Shown: piece after piece, positions 12,401 to 20,700 of the stretch
Numbering within the stretch: position 1 is the first letter of the stretch
How the letters are laid out: each line of letters begins with the position of its first letter
NCBI GenBank assembly: GCA_002633005.1
Contig: NMRA01000051.1
Span: forward strand, 1,103,298 to 1,143,527
DNA length: 40,230 nucleotides
From: Phoronis australis
Lineage: Eukaryota; Phoronida; Phoronidae
Direction: 5' to 3'
The notes under the pieces: generated by a model
Seen by the model: only the letters and a program-made list of their open reading frames with translations
Database searches by the model: none
What the model was told of the DNA's origin: nothing
Made by a program: the position numbers and the translations under genes

Positions 12401-14074
12401 AGATTATTGGAGGAACTGTGATTGCCAACAGGTCAAAATGTCAATGCTGATCTAAGATGTGGTAGAGCAGTTACTGCATTAGCAATGGCTTCAATTATAT
12501 TATTTCTTTGAAGGGTGGTAGATAATTGGCCTCCGTAATGCTGAACAAGATTGGCTGGAACACTTAGCAATAGATCATGTTAATATTTGCACTTGAAATG
12601 CTGTCCTCTAAAATATTCCTTAAAAGGGAGGTGTTCATGGTTACAATTAGATTGCAATGCATTTGAATCTCTTGTTATCGTATAAATCTCATATGTAGAG
12701 TTTAACTTTCCTTTAAGTTACTTCTGTGTTGTATGACGGTCAACTACTGTGCTTCCAGGCTGAAAACATTGCCGTGGCGGATGGTGAAGTTGCAACAATC
12801 TTAAAGAGCTCGCGCTTCTCTGAATGTTTTGAAGTGCGACCAACCAAAGCAGGGACACCTTGTTCCCAGACTGAGGCAAGTATTCCAGTCAGTTTGTGGT
12901 TAAAGGACAGGTTTATTGTTAGATTTTCTCTGCCCAGGGCCCGTGGTCTAATCTTTGTACTCGAATTCGAAATTACTTTCTACTTTTTCCATTCTGATTT
13001 TGTGCGAACTCTAGTATAAAATTGTTTTGTGCATGGTTTATGTGGATGCCTGTCTAATCCAAGTTTGCTTTTGATGACTTACGCATTAACTGCTTAAAGT
13101 TCTAGTCTAAAATTAATGGTTTTAACTCAATACACATGTTCATAGCTTGAATCTAGGATCATCAAGTGCAAACTTAGAGAGGAAACTCATCTTTGTAAAT
13201 GTACTTAAGCACAGAATAATACACTTATCTTGAGTTCATTTTAAAATATGGAAAATGGCAAATACCATTTTGAGTTCAATTTTGAGTTCGAAGATTAAAC
13301 CTGAGCTCTGGGCTTTGACAGAGGACAGTACATATTTTTCAAGAAGGTTATTCATTTTTCAAGCTAGATATTCAAGTCTCAGTGTTTGCTCTAAAACCAC
13401 TTTAAACATGTCTACCAACAAAAGAAAGTTGGGGATTTCATCTACAATGCTGCTGTCGTTTTCAATGTATTCTGGCATGTTTGTCGACTCATAAGCATCC
13501 AGTGACATCTCCAAAAATGATGAGACATGGGCTGCATTCCGCAGACGCAAGAATTTAGCCAGTAGCTAATGTGATTACATGTTTCGTCTATGATGCATAA
13601 CAATATATTGCATAATCTTGCGTTCTCGTGATATTCATGGAACTATGGAATGCTGGTCTGGCGTTTTAGGTGGGGAGAATTACTTCAACCTGATCGGAGA
13701 GCGTGTGCCTCGAGAATTGAGTGCGCCTTTACTTAAATTATGGTGAGCTCAAGTGACAAGTGCTCCTTTCCGTCACATTGTTTGCAAGTCACCAAGTTTT
13801 CTGTGATATCACCGGATGTTTACACATTGTATTTGAAAAAAATTCTTATCCTCGAAAGAAATAGCAATGGTCAGTGCTCATTACTGTTAAAGGTGAGGCA
13901 AAATCATCAAGTTGTCTGCTCTTTATGTTTTCTCCAGCTTCTTGTGTTACAGGACCATTTCCAAGAGTTATTTCGTTTTTATTTCAGGACATAGTTGATC
14001 CTTTTGAATTGATACAGAAGTCCGCTTCTGCATCATCGGCAGGCTCATGTTGTGGACCTAAAGGCTGCTGCTAA
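3300..14074 (+). CDS. Arsenite methyltransferase AS3MT, complete eight-exon gene
   Basis: The enzyme methylates trivalent arsenic in the cytosol using S-adenosylmethionine, giving mono- and dimethylarsenicals. Eight exons join in frame: 3300-3466, 4417-4567, 5842-5978, 10405-10556, 10715-10846, 11292-11431, 12759-12875 and 13988-14074. They give 360 residues; the human protein has 375. The SAM-binding motif [11 protein letters not shown] is at 73-83. Cys31, Cys60 (YYGCG), Cys155 (SNCVINL) and Cys205 (GEC) match human Cys32, 61, 156 and 206, so the arsenic-binding and redox cysteines are all kept. The tail ends in CCGPKGCC, like the Cys-rich ends of other AS3MTs. All introns are GT-AG except the seventh, which is GC-AG. 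Intron 3 is 4.4 kb and repeat-filled. Nothing suggests loss of function. Confidence 0.96.
3585..3716 (+). repeat. tRNA-derived SINE, copy 1
   Basis: An internal Pol III promoter is visible: A box TGGCTCAGTGG at 3601-3611 and B box GGTTCGAATCC at 3644-3654, spaced as in a tRNA. A possible anticodon loop CTCACAT suggests a Val(CAC)-like parent, but the stems are imperfect. The tRNA-like head is followed by a non-tRNA tail (GCATTGCACAAAAGTG to CTATAACAG), so this is a SINE and not a working tRNA gene. It is shorter by 8 bp than the next copy. Confidence 0.85.
3724..3867 (+). repeat. tRNA-derived SINE, copy 2
   Basis: Near-identical direct repeat of the previous copy. A box is at 3741-3751 and B box at 3784-3794. 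It carries an extra CTGGTAGA-type 8-bp segment after the B box. The head-to-tail order and near identity suggest a local tandem duplication or one insertion into another. Confidence 0.85.
4417..4567 (+). CDS. AS3MT exon 2
   Basis: Completes codon 56 and codes for residues 57-106. It carries Cys60 in YYGCG and the SAM-binding motif [10 protein letters not shown]. The acceptor is TTCTAG and the donor CAG|GTTTGT, ending in phase 0. Confidence 0.95.
4568..5841 (+). other. AS3MT intron 2
   Basis: About 1.27 kb. No second gene or clear repeat copy was recognised. It ends TTATTCACAG. Confidence 0.75.
5842..5978 (+). CDS. AS3MT exon 3
   Basis: Codes for residues 107-151 plus two bases of Val152, including the [12 protein letters not shown] block conserved in AS3MT. 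The donor GTGAGT follows ATTGT. Confidence 0.93.
6409..6929. repeat. Minisatellite, ten units of 47 or 53 bp
   Basis: Ten tandem copies of a unit built on CCATTCACTCTATGTACACA followed by GTCAAGTCAAGACAAGATCA. Units alternate between a short 47-bp form and a form with an added 6-bp segment (ATAGGA or similar). Copies are almost identical, which suggests recent expansion. The open frames across it are a by-product of the repeat, and it lies inside an intron. Confidence 0.93.
7126..7330. repeat. Minisatellite, about nine 21-bp units
   Basis: The unit reads TTTGCGGAATATTACGCAGA plus one base, and the inner copies are nearly identical. The 21-bp length keeps reading frames open on both strands, giving apparent heptad proteins that are not genes. 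Each unit holds an imperfect palindrome (GCGGAATATTACGC) that resembles the core of the larger array next to it. Confidence 0.92.
7561..10082. repeat. Satellite-like array with palindromic TGCGGAACCGTTCCGCA cores
   Basis: Nine copies of a roughly 32-bp core made of two GCGGAAC-N-GTTCCGC palindromes joined at GCATGC. They begin near 7568, 7740, 8104, 8279, 8644, 9004, 9369, 9535 and 9900. Spacing falls in two classes, about 166-175 bp and about 360-365 bp, in the order S-L-S-L-L-L-S-L. The long spacer contains TCTATGCCATTTTACCGC and CCTAACAATAATTAATTAAT; the short spacer contains CAATCCTAACAGTAATTAG. The array is cut by the N gap, so its real size is unknown. Confidence 0.9.
10083..10284. other. 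Assembly gap (202 Ns)
   Basis: The Ns start within the palindromic array and end in unique intron sequence, as expected when an array could not be assembled through. Apparent reading frames crossing it are meaningless. Confidence 1.
10405..10556 (+). CDS. AS3MT exon 4
   Basis: Completes Val152 and codes to residue 202 plus one base. It contains [12 protein letters not shown] with Cys155 and the [16 protein letters not shown] block. The acceptor is ATTGCAG and the donor G|GTAAGA. Confidence 0.95.
10715..10846 (+). CDS. AS3MT exon 5
   Basis: Continues [13 protein letters not shown], carrying Cys205, through to KQVIG. The acceptor is TTGCAG and the donor G|GTAATG. Introns 4 and 5 flanking it are short (158 and 445 bp) and show nothing notable. 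Confidence 0.95.
11292..11431 (+). CDS. AS3MT exon 6
   Basis: Codes for [15 protein letters not shown] through NHKFK, matching the family's C-terminal domain. The acceptor is GTTCCAG and the donor AAG|GTAGTC, ending in phase 0. Confidence 0.94.
11432..12758 (+). other. AS3MT intron 6
   Basis: About 1.3 kb with no recognised gene or repeat. Short open frames here lack family resemblance. Confidence 0.75.
12759..12875 (+). CDS. AS3MT exon 7
   Basis: Codes for [20 protein letters not shown] and onward to CSQTE, matching the region of human AS3MT that contains EETAAILKNSRF. It is in phase 0 at both ends. The donor is GAG|GCAAGT, a GC-type site with otherwise perfect consensus. No GT donor nearby gives an open junction to exon 8. 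Confidence 0.9.
12876..13987 (+). other. AS3MT intron 7 (GC-AG)
   Basis: Begins GCAAGT and ends TTTATTTCAG. No other feature was recognised in it. A 63-codon minus-strand frame at 13359-13550 has no recognisable family. Confidence 0.8.
13988..14074 (+). CDS. AS3MT exon 8 with stop codon
   Basis: Codes for [10 protein letters not shown], a serine-rich linker and the Cys-rich end CCGPKGCC, then TAA. The human protein has the parallel DIITDPFKLAEES and a Cys-rich tail. Confidence 0.94.
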   Translation, partial: DIVDPFELIQKSASASSAGSCCGPKGCC

Positions 14075-15304
14075 AGTGTACAAGTTGGGAGATGGGTTTA
14101 CATTATGCAATAGTTGGTGCTTTATTCAAGGGTCATATGTAGGCAGACATTACTTAATATGCCCAGATCAATATTTTTTGTTCGTATGTCGACAAGTTTG
14201 CTGAATCGTTCAACTGGCTAGGGGACATGCATTTTTGGCATCATAAATCTGCAACTAATTTAAGTTCTCTGGATCTAAAGAATTGAAAATAATTTCAAGA
14301 AGCTCAATTTTTCATGTTGACTTAGCATACTGTGGTAAAACCACCGAGAACTACGGAACAGTTTCAAATATTTTGTTGGATGGGCAGTGGACAGTTGTCT
14401 ACAGGGCGCCTGATGTGCGATCTGCTTCCCTGGGGACCTGTCCATCCCTCTCTGACCTTTAGACATATGGCTGCTGCTGCTGGTCAGACTAATTACTAGT
14501 TACCTGTAATGTAATTACAGATTTTCAATGTTGTACACTTCCATATTTTGCAGGAGTCTAACAATTTCATCAACAATTAGTCACATTTTCCACTGGTTTG
14601 GGAAGAATTGAAGGTTGGATATTTTTCCTGTAAAGCATAGTGAGTTTTGCAATCATATGTGTTGAAATCTGTGAACAGTTCCTCAGCTTTAAGTAGTTAT
14701 TTGTTAATGTAATTAACTGGAAATCATCTGAAATAAAAGTTAAATTTGTAAAATCATTTACTTGAAATTTCATCATCGCCCATTCCCTATTGTCTCTTTA
14801 TTCTTTTTTATAATAAAATGTTCAAAAACATATGCACAACTATTTCCATAAATAAAAAGTACTATAAATTTTGCTTTCACTTACATGTAAACCCATTATT
14901 AAACATTTCCAAAGATTTTGAAAAAATCTAGTCTCTTCAGAAACAATCCATATGATTGTGGAAGAGTAAGTACAGATTGATAAATAAAATTTTCGAAATA
15001 CAAAATTAATGAACTGATATCTAAATACATTTAAAAATGACCAATGACACAAAAGAGGAAAATTTCTTTGGTGATTTATCATTCCACAAATTAATAGGCT
15101 TGTGTGGTGGAAATATTTTTTGTGTTGCAAAATTTTAATGAAATATTTATTAAACGTTTTTGCATGTATAAAGTTAAAATAATAAAAAGAGACAAAAAAG
15201 AGGAAACTGGAAATTGACACCAAAAAATGAGGAAATCCTCTGATACCCTGACAGAAAAGTTATCTATTGGAAGGGGTAGATCACCTGGAACAGCGTGGTC
15301 GACA
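14075..15304 (+). other. AS3MT 3' UTR and intergenic sequence
   Basis: A polyadenylation signal candidate AATAAA lies at 14732-14737 and another at 14812-14817. Downstream, about 15030-15240 is a dispersed repeat also found near 34.7 kb. No gene was seen. Confidence 0.65.
15030..15240. repeat. Dispersed repeat, copy 1
   Basis: Shares ordered blocks with 34705-34920: GACCAATGACA, AAAGAGGAAA, AGGCTTGTGTG, AAGAGGAAACTGGAAAT and AATGAGGAAATC. The two copies lie about 20 kb apart in the same orientation. It encodes no recognisable protein and its class is unknown. Confidence 0.75.
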
Positions 15305-15308
15305 TTAA

Positions 15309-15448
15309 AGGCGAAGGCAACCTTTTTTCATGTCATTTTGAGCTAAAATAATGTTGGTTGGTTATCCTAGACATATTTTCCACTTAATTACAGCTTTTCG
15401 TAATTTTGTTAATTACTCGTCCGCTACTAAGGAAGTGACGTTTTAGGA
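15309..15448 (+). repeat. Left terminal inverted repeat of the TTAA transposon
   Basis: 140 bp starting AGGCGAAGGCAACC and ending GTGACGTTTTAGGA. It matches the reverse complement of 16864-17003 with six mismatches by eye. Confidence 0.93.
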
Positions 15449-15573
15449 AGAAAGCATTTCGCACCAATTTCTTTTCATATAGTCTGACTGTGAGAGCTGC
15501 CGAGTCAGTCATTGTTCTACCTCGGTTGTGTTAAGTTCCGTCGTCGTTTGCTTTCATTTACTAGTCCGTCAAC

Positions 15574-16248
15574 ATGCCAAACTGTTGCTACGTACCGGGA
15601 TGTACTAATTATCGTCTCACGCGCGCTTTGGGAGTACCTTTGCATCGCTTTCCGATGGATGACACACTTCGTCGTACTTGGCTCGTTCGTGTGAAGAACG
15701 CAGCGTTACCCGTCCACGCAACGTACAAAGCAGTCGAGAATTACGGTGTGTGTGGCAAACACTTTCTGCCGTCCGATTACGAAAGGGATTTGTACGCTGA
15801 ACTGATGAAGGTCCCTGCAAAACAACGCCTGAAGAAGGATGCCATTCCGCCTGTGTTGATTCCCGGCAGTGCCCCGTCGCCACCCCCGAGAAGTGCGTTT
15901 TTGAAGCGAGAAGCCTTGCGAGCTGTGGCCAGTACAGTGACTGGAGCCAGTGGAGGCACTTCATCTACTGTCACCCGTGCCTCCGAACGTACCCCAGAGC
16001 GTGCCATTCCTGGAACCAGTAGTGATTCGCCCTGTGCTGTTTTCTCCAGCCCAGAGCCTCTAAGCAGCCCTGCAGCGATATTGAGTAGTGGGAGTGATTA
16101 CAGGCCCAGTTCGACACCCAGTGAAGAGGACAGTTCGTCGTCCAGTGAACAGATCGGTGAGCCAAACTTTGATAAGTTTATTGTGGACTTGTCTAAAGTG
16201 TTGGAGCTATTTAGAAGGTGCCAGGTGTGTGGCGAGGGAGTCACATGA
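15574..16248 (+). CDS. THAP-domain protein, N-terminal part of a truncated transposase
   Basis: The 224-residue frame starts with a THAP zinc finger, a DNA-binding fold that recognises transposon ends or host sites. Zinc ligands are Cys5, Cys10, Cys60 and His63 (C-x4-C-x49-C-x2-H). The invariant Trp is at 36, FP at 26-27, and AIPPVL at 90-95 stands in for the usual AVPTIF box. A Ser/Pro/Thr-rich linker follows, then CQVCGEG just before the TGA stop at 16246-16248. The same frame reopens directly after that stop and runs on with WECVAGHSGKW and GMPEV, which look like the next part of the transposase. So the stop is probably a nonsense mutation and the gene is also cut short. A host role for the remaining THAP protein is possible but unproven. 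Confidence 0.85.
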   Translation: MPNCCYVPGCTNYRLTRALGVPLHRFPMDDTLRRTWLVRVKNAALPVHATYKAVENYGVCGKHFLPSDYERDLYAELMKVPAKQRLKKDAIPPVLIPGSAPSPPPRSAFLKREALRAVASTVTGASGGTSSTVTRASERTPERAIPGTSSDSPCAVFSSPEPLSSPAAILSSGSDYRPSSTPSEEDSSSSSEQIGEPNFDKFIVDLSKVLELFRRCQVCGEGVT

Positions 16249-16375
16249 CCTGATGTAAGCACTTTGGGTGCTCAGGTCACCATCCAGTGGGAGTGTGTCG
16301 CGGGACACTCTGGCAAGTGGGACAGTTGTTCCTCTGTCCGTGGTATGCCGGAGGTCCACTTAACCATGTCCAGTA
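16249..16375 (+). pseudogene. Transposase continuation after an in-frame stop
   Basis: Directly after the TGA the same frame stays open, with a zinc-ribbon-like C-x5-H segment (WECVAGHSGKW) and GMPEVHL. Together with CQVCGEG before the stop this forms a plausible Cys/His pair set as in related transposases. Homology ends at about 16370, where the sequence becomes the antisense of the zinc-domain gene. The catalytic domain is deleted. Confidence 0.6.
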
Positions 16376-16680
16376 GTGGCTTGGCCTCGTCGAACTCTGA
16401 ACAGCACAAGCATTCCATTGAGGTAGGCATAACAATGCACACAGTGCATTTGCACCAAGAAGTGTCACCACGTCTGTCCTCAGTAGCCGCCTCGTTTCTC
16501 TCAACAACTGCCTGTGCCTGTGCGTACTCTGCCTCGTTATACTCGGGCTCAAACATGTACCCACCCACTAAATGTCCGTGAAAAAATTCCTCGTCACCAC
16601 TGCTGAGTGAACAAGGTCTCCGTCACTCACATTACTGTCACTGTGATACGGGTCACCGAGTCCAGCCATTTTCAGCTTAC
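16272..16680 (-). pseudogene. Partial P2X7-type zinc 'ballast' domain gene, antisense within the transposon
   Basis: A minus-strand frame (16272-16568, 98 codons from its first Met) contains W-C-x-C-x2-C-x2-MPT-x2-E-C-x-CC at its residues 38-56. This is the start of the cysteine-rich zinc-binding domain known from the cytosolic tail of P2X7 receptors and from many invertebrate proteins. Upstream in the same frame, SSGDEEFFHGHLVGGY extends it to about 16620. An ATG at about 16671 (MAGLGDPYHSDS) opens in another frame, so a 1-2 bp frameshift or unseen splice separates them. The second half of the domain is missing. It lies tail to tail with the THAP frame and meets it at an internal deletion junction near 16370. 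Confidence 0.65.
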
Positions 16681-16863
16681 AACACACTAAACAATCCCTA
16701 AATACAACGTAGTTGAGTTCTCTACTAACCTATGTTGCCACAGAATACTCGCCGATGGAAAGTGGTGGCGACAATTGTTGAAAAACAGCACAAAACAAAA
16801 GTAGAACAGAACAGATTCGCACGGTAAACTCAACGCAAAACCAAGTGGCGGGAAACGCTTGCC

Positions 16864-17003
16864 TCCTAAAACGTCACTTCCGGAATAGCGGACGAGTAAC
16901 TAATAAAATTACGAAAAGCTGTAATTAAGTGGAAAATATGTCTAGGATAACCAACCAACCTTATTTTAGCTCAAAATGACATGAAAAAAGGTTGCCTTCG
17001 CCT
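16864..17003 (-). repeat. Right terminal inverted repeat of the TTAA transposon
   Basis: Inverted copy of 15309-15448, ending CGCCT next to TTAA at 17004-17007. Confidence 0.93.
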
Positions 17004-17770
17004 TTAACAGCCTCATTTGTTAAAATCTGAATGAAGGTACTACAGAAAACTAACAAAGTGAACTTCACATTTTGTTTTATTGGGACACAGTGCATAATTG
17101 AGTGAAAGTCAGAATGATATATTGCAACACTGTGTTGTCCACACAGTCTTCAGTTCCTTCACAAGCCAGTGCTACTCATATACGCTGGCTTTTCTCGTAG
17201 TTTTCCCGGAGCAGTGGATTTCAATGAAGTTTAGAATGTTTCACCTTCACAGGTGCTTCAAAACATGCCCGGATTTTAACATATTCATCCTTTGTTCTAT
17301 TCTTGTGTCCTTCACAAGAATTCACAATACCAAACAAATCAGTCATTAAAAAAGACCACTTCCAAGAGGACTCGTTCATCTGTCTCTACTTCTACCAAAG
17401 ACAACCCTCGAAGGCTACTCTTGTTTCCGAATGGCATACAAATAAAAGCTATAATGTCAGAAAGTTAACTTTCAACATCTTCTCAAATCATGACATTAAC
17501 TTTACGGCAGAGGTGCTGTTGATGAAATGGCGTGTGTAACAAAATATTTAACTGGAACATGTATGTATTTCCACATATACTGCCAACATCTTTCATCACC
17601 CGACTTTCCGAGTCCGTTAGCGCGCCGTATTGCATCTTGGACCACTTGGGCCTTGCAAAAACCACAAGTAATGTGTTCCAGGGGGTCACTACTTTCTCAG
17701 CTGTCCGTAAATGCTATTTTCAGACAGGTTACATGTCCACCTTTAATTTGGGTGACCAGTTGCAATACAT
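17004..17770 (-). other. PTCD3 3' UTR and downstream flank
   Basis: Sequence between the PTCD3 stop codon and the transposon. A minus-strand AATAAA lies at 17076-17081, about 70 bp from the transposon end, so the 3' UTR may be close to 700 bp. No separate gene was seen. Confidence 0.55.
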
Positions 17771-17798
17771 TCATTGTACCATCATATTTAGATGTTGC
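17771..17798 (-). CDS. PTCD3 exon 19 with stop codon
   Basis: Completes Arg672 and adds QHLNMMVQ then TGA. Joined to exon 18 it gives EAQRQHLNMM, which resembles human EQKEALSNL. The acceptor is TTTACAG. It lacks the acidic Ser/Asp-rich tail of the human protein. Confidence 0.75.
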
Positions 17799-20700
17799 CT
17801 GTAAAGAGAAAAACATTATTTTTCACATTAATTAAAAATATATAGTAACACTTCCTAAACTGTTGGTGGGATAGAACGGAAATTTTAATATCACATTCAA
17901 GCATATTTTTGCTTTCAACTTTTATAAACTTGAAAAGAACCAAGAAGTCAAAAGCTTTTCACAGGTTCAAAACACACTTAAAACAGTGACAAAGCATGTT
18001 TGTGCTTCATGTTTCTTAACTGTTTATTTGATGAGACCACACAAGTACAATTGTACACACAATGTGTTAAGGGAAAACAACATGTAGAGCCAGATAACAA
18101 TCTATAAATATTCAATAACTAGAAACAGGCTGTAATGAAATTGAACATTAATGGAAACTAGAATATTTTCAATGTATACACCAAAAATATGATATTTGCC
18201 TTCAATTTAAAGTGTCTATTACAAGAGTGCACGAAATTTGAAACCACATTAGTCAGATCTCTGGTGTTTGTTTCAAAGACTACGAGTAAAAGTTGGAAAA
18301 ACCAGAAGCATTTTGCTCCTCAGTGTAACATTCAAATTCTCCGATGAAAATCTAGGGACTTTGCTGGTGAACTTGAAACCAAAATGAGACAATTTGGATA
18401 CTAGAAGGGTAAATTAATGGTGTCTGAAATAGTGATAATATTGTCACAGAGGAAAATGCTCTTCTTTCAAAATTTTTTTCTGACAGGTTTCAACGTTCCA
18501 AATCAAACAAACTCCCAAATTATGAGGGTTAGCGTTCACACCAGTTGAAAAGCTGCAGTGTTTTGCAAATAGGTTGATTTGATTTCTTAACTTCATATAA
18601 ATAAAGACAACTGTCTGAAAATTTTTACAAATAACTCATGGCCTGTACAATCTTGTAAAAAACTCTTACTAAATTCAGTAACAATTTAACAAAATTGTAG
18701 GTTATTCCCAAACTTCTACCATCAATTTACACCCTTTCTCAGAGCCATGATGGGTAGCACTTTGAAAAGACCATGTAATACGATTTCTTGTTGAACAACA
18801 GAGCTGACTAACGTTTGTACGTTCTGACTGGTTGGAAAGTAACATTAAAACATTCCGACTGGCTGATGTTGAGATACGCATCAGTATATTGCTCCATCTA
18901 CATGAGCAATGCCTTTGCGACTTGCAGTTGATGTAACCACGTGATCAGACTAAATTCACGCACTTTACACGAATTCTTATTTCCTGACAAACGCAAGATA
19001 CCAAGGCATCAAAGAAATAAAAAAAACCGACTCACTACACTTTTTCGGCTCATTGCCCCACCATATGTATAAAACATACGTCCAAACAAAGACATGCACA
19101 CTGATGTCCACTCATGGATTTCTGCATGTCGTTCATCATACATTCACAGCGCCAGTTTGCTGAACAGGTGGCACTGTGACAGAGGGTATTGCCCTGTGAT
19201 AGAGGTATTGCCCTGTGACAGAGGGTATTGCCTAAATCATATCTACAACAGTGGGAGTCTATACCTACCTCTGTGCTTCTGATAAGTCAGTCAGTTTCTC
19301 CCCAGCTAACTTCGCCAAGTCAGATGCCTGGCTGTAGCCAAGCTCAGAAGACAGGACAATGCAACTCTGGAAGAGAGAGGGTTGACTGAAAACTACTGCC
19401 ATTTCCTCAGCATTTCGCTACCAAAAACAAAAAATGAATGACGCTGAGTATGTTTCGAAATATCATGAGTCTTTTAACCATGTCTCTTGGTCACTTGCTT
19501 CACCAGGGTTCGGTTGAGTGTCGAACTTTGTTCCGAGCAAACAAACGGAACGGAATAAGTGTCTTGTATTCAACCAAATTTGAGAAATGCAAAGCGTTGA
19601 CATGCATCACAAAAAGTGCACAGCAAACAATGGAACAACTGAGAGTGTTCTTACCAAAGTTTTACAAACTTTGTCAATACTTACCACTACCCTGTCTGCC
19701 TGTTGTGCCTGTATCAAAGCCTCTGTTAATTCACTGAACATCTCCTCGCTGAAAGTGACATCATCAAAGTCAAACATAAGGTTAAAGTTATATTATGCAC
19801 TATATCAGCGGGTCAAAAATGGGACAACTTCATAAAAAGATAAACTGAGAATCAAGATGTTTATCAAACCAAAAATAACACTTATGAAAATAATTGTCAA
19901 CCTTTGTATGCAATCATGATCACCTAATATAAAATAAAGATATCTTTATTTTCCTCAATTTTTCTTCTATTCATTTCAATTACGTGACAAATCTTACCTG
20001 AGAATACCTGCTATGGACGTGCTATGTTTCTTGTAATATTCAATTAACTCCCTGCAATGAGTCAATTATTATATTTAGACATAAGAGCATGCATGTATAG
20101 AGTACAACAGTTCTCTAAAAGGAAAAACATGCAACATTATCAATGTCATCCGTCATCTAGTTTCACCAAAATTACCTAAAAAATTGTGAAGAAAACCTAA
20201 CTATAAATCCTCGGAGAAGTAGTCCAAGTTTTAGTTCAAAACGTTTGCTTACATCTTCAATAAAAAAAATAAAATAACAATGTAGGTGGATTTCTCTGTT
20301 CAAAGACAACTTGTATCCTTTAAAACAAGGAAAAGGTTGTGCTGTTTTTTTAACATAACTTGACGCTCACACAGAGTCAGCTGGCCAAATAAAATTCATG
20401 AAAGATACGCACGGACATTCTTGCATAGATCTTGACCACCCCTATATTAATGTCGACACTGAGGTTGACCTCACATGAGGGGACGTTAGCAAGGAGCAAC
20501 AATACCAATGGGGACAACAGCGAAGCTGACTAAACCATGCAATGACGAAAACAACACATGACAGGTTGAGAAAGCAACAAGTGCTGATAAAAAAAGTTCG
20601 ACAAGAAACAAACTCACTCGAGGAGATTATCACACTTGGCTGAACTTCATTGCACCAAGTGATGACACATCTACTATCTTACCAGGCCTTGTCCAGGTGG

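Larger units (their letters stand above)
15305..17007. mobile_element. Nonautonomous TTAA-flanked DNA transposon, Kolobok-like
   Basis: The element runs from 15309 to 17003 (1,695 bp) and is flanked by TTAA at 15305-15308 and 17004-17007. Outside the TTAA the flanks differ, so TTAA is the likely target-site duplication. Terminal inverted repeats of 140 bp (15309-15448 and 16864-17003) start AGGCGAAGGCAACC and match at about 134 of 140 positions without gaps, so the copy is fairly young. Inside are a THAP reading frame on + and part of a zinc-domain gene on -. TTAA duplications with a THAP-domain transposase point to the Kolobok superfamily; piggyBac also uses TTAA but does not carry THAP. The catalytic part of the transposase is missing, so the copy cannot mobilise itself. 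Confidence 0.88.

Noticed and set aside
13359-13550. 63-codon minus-strand frame in AS3MT intron 7
   Set aside because: No recognisable domain, repeat partner or splice support.
15305-17007. piggyBac element
   Set aside because: TTAA fits, but the ends start AGGCG and the coding part is THAP, not a piggyBac transposase.
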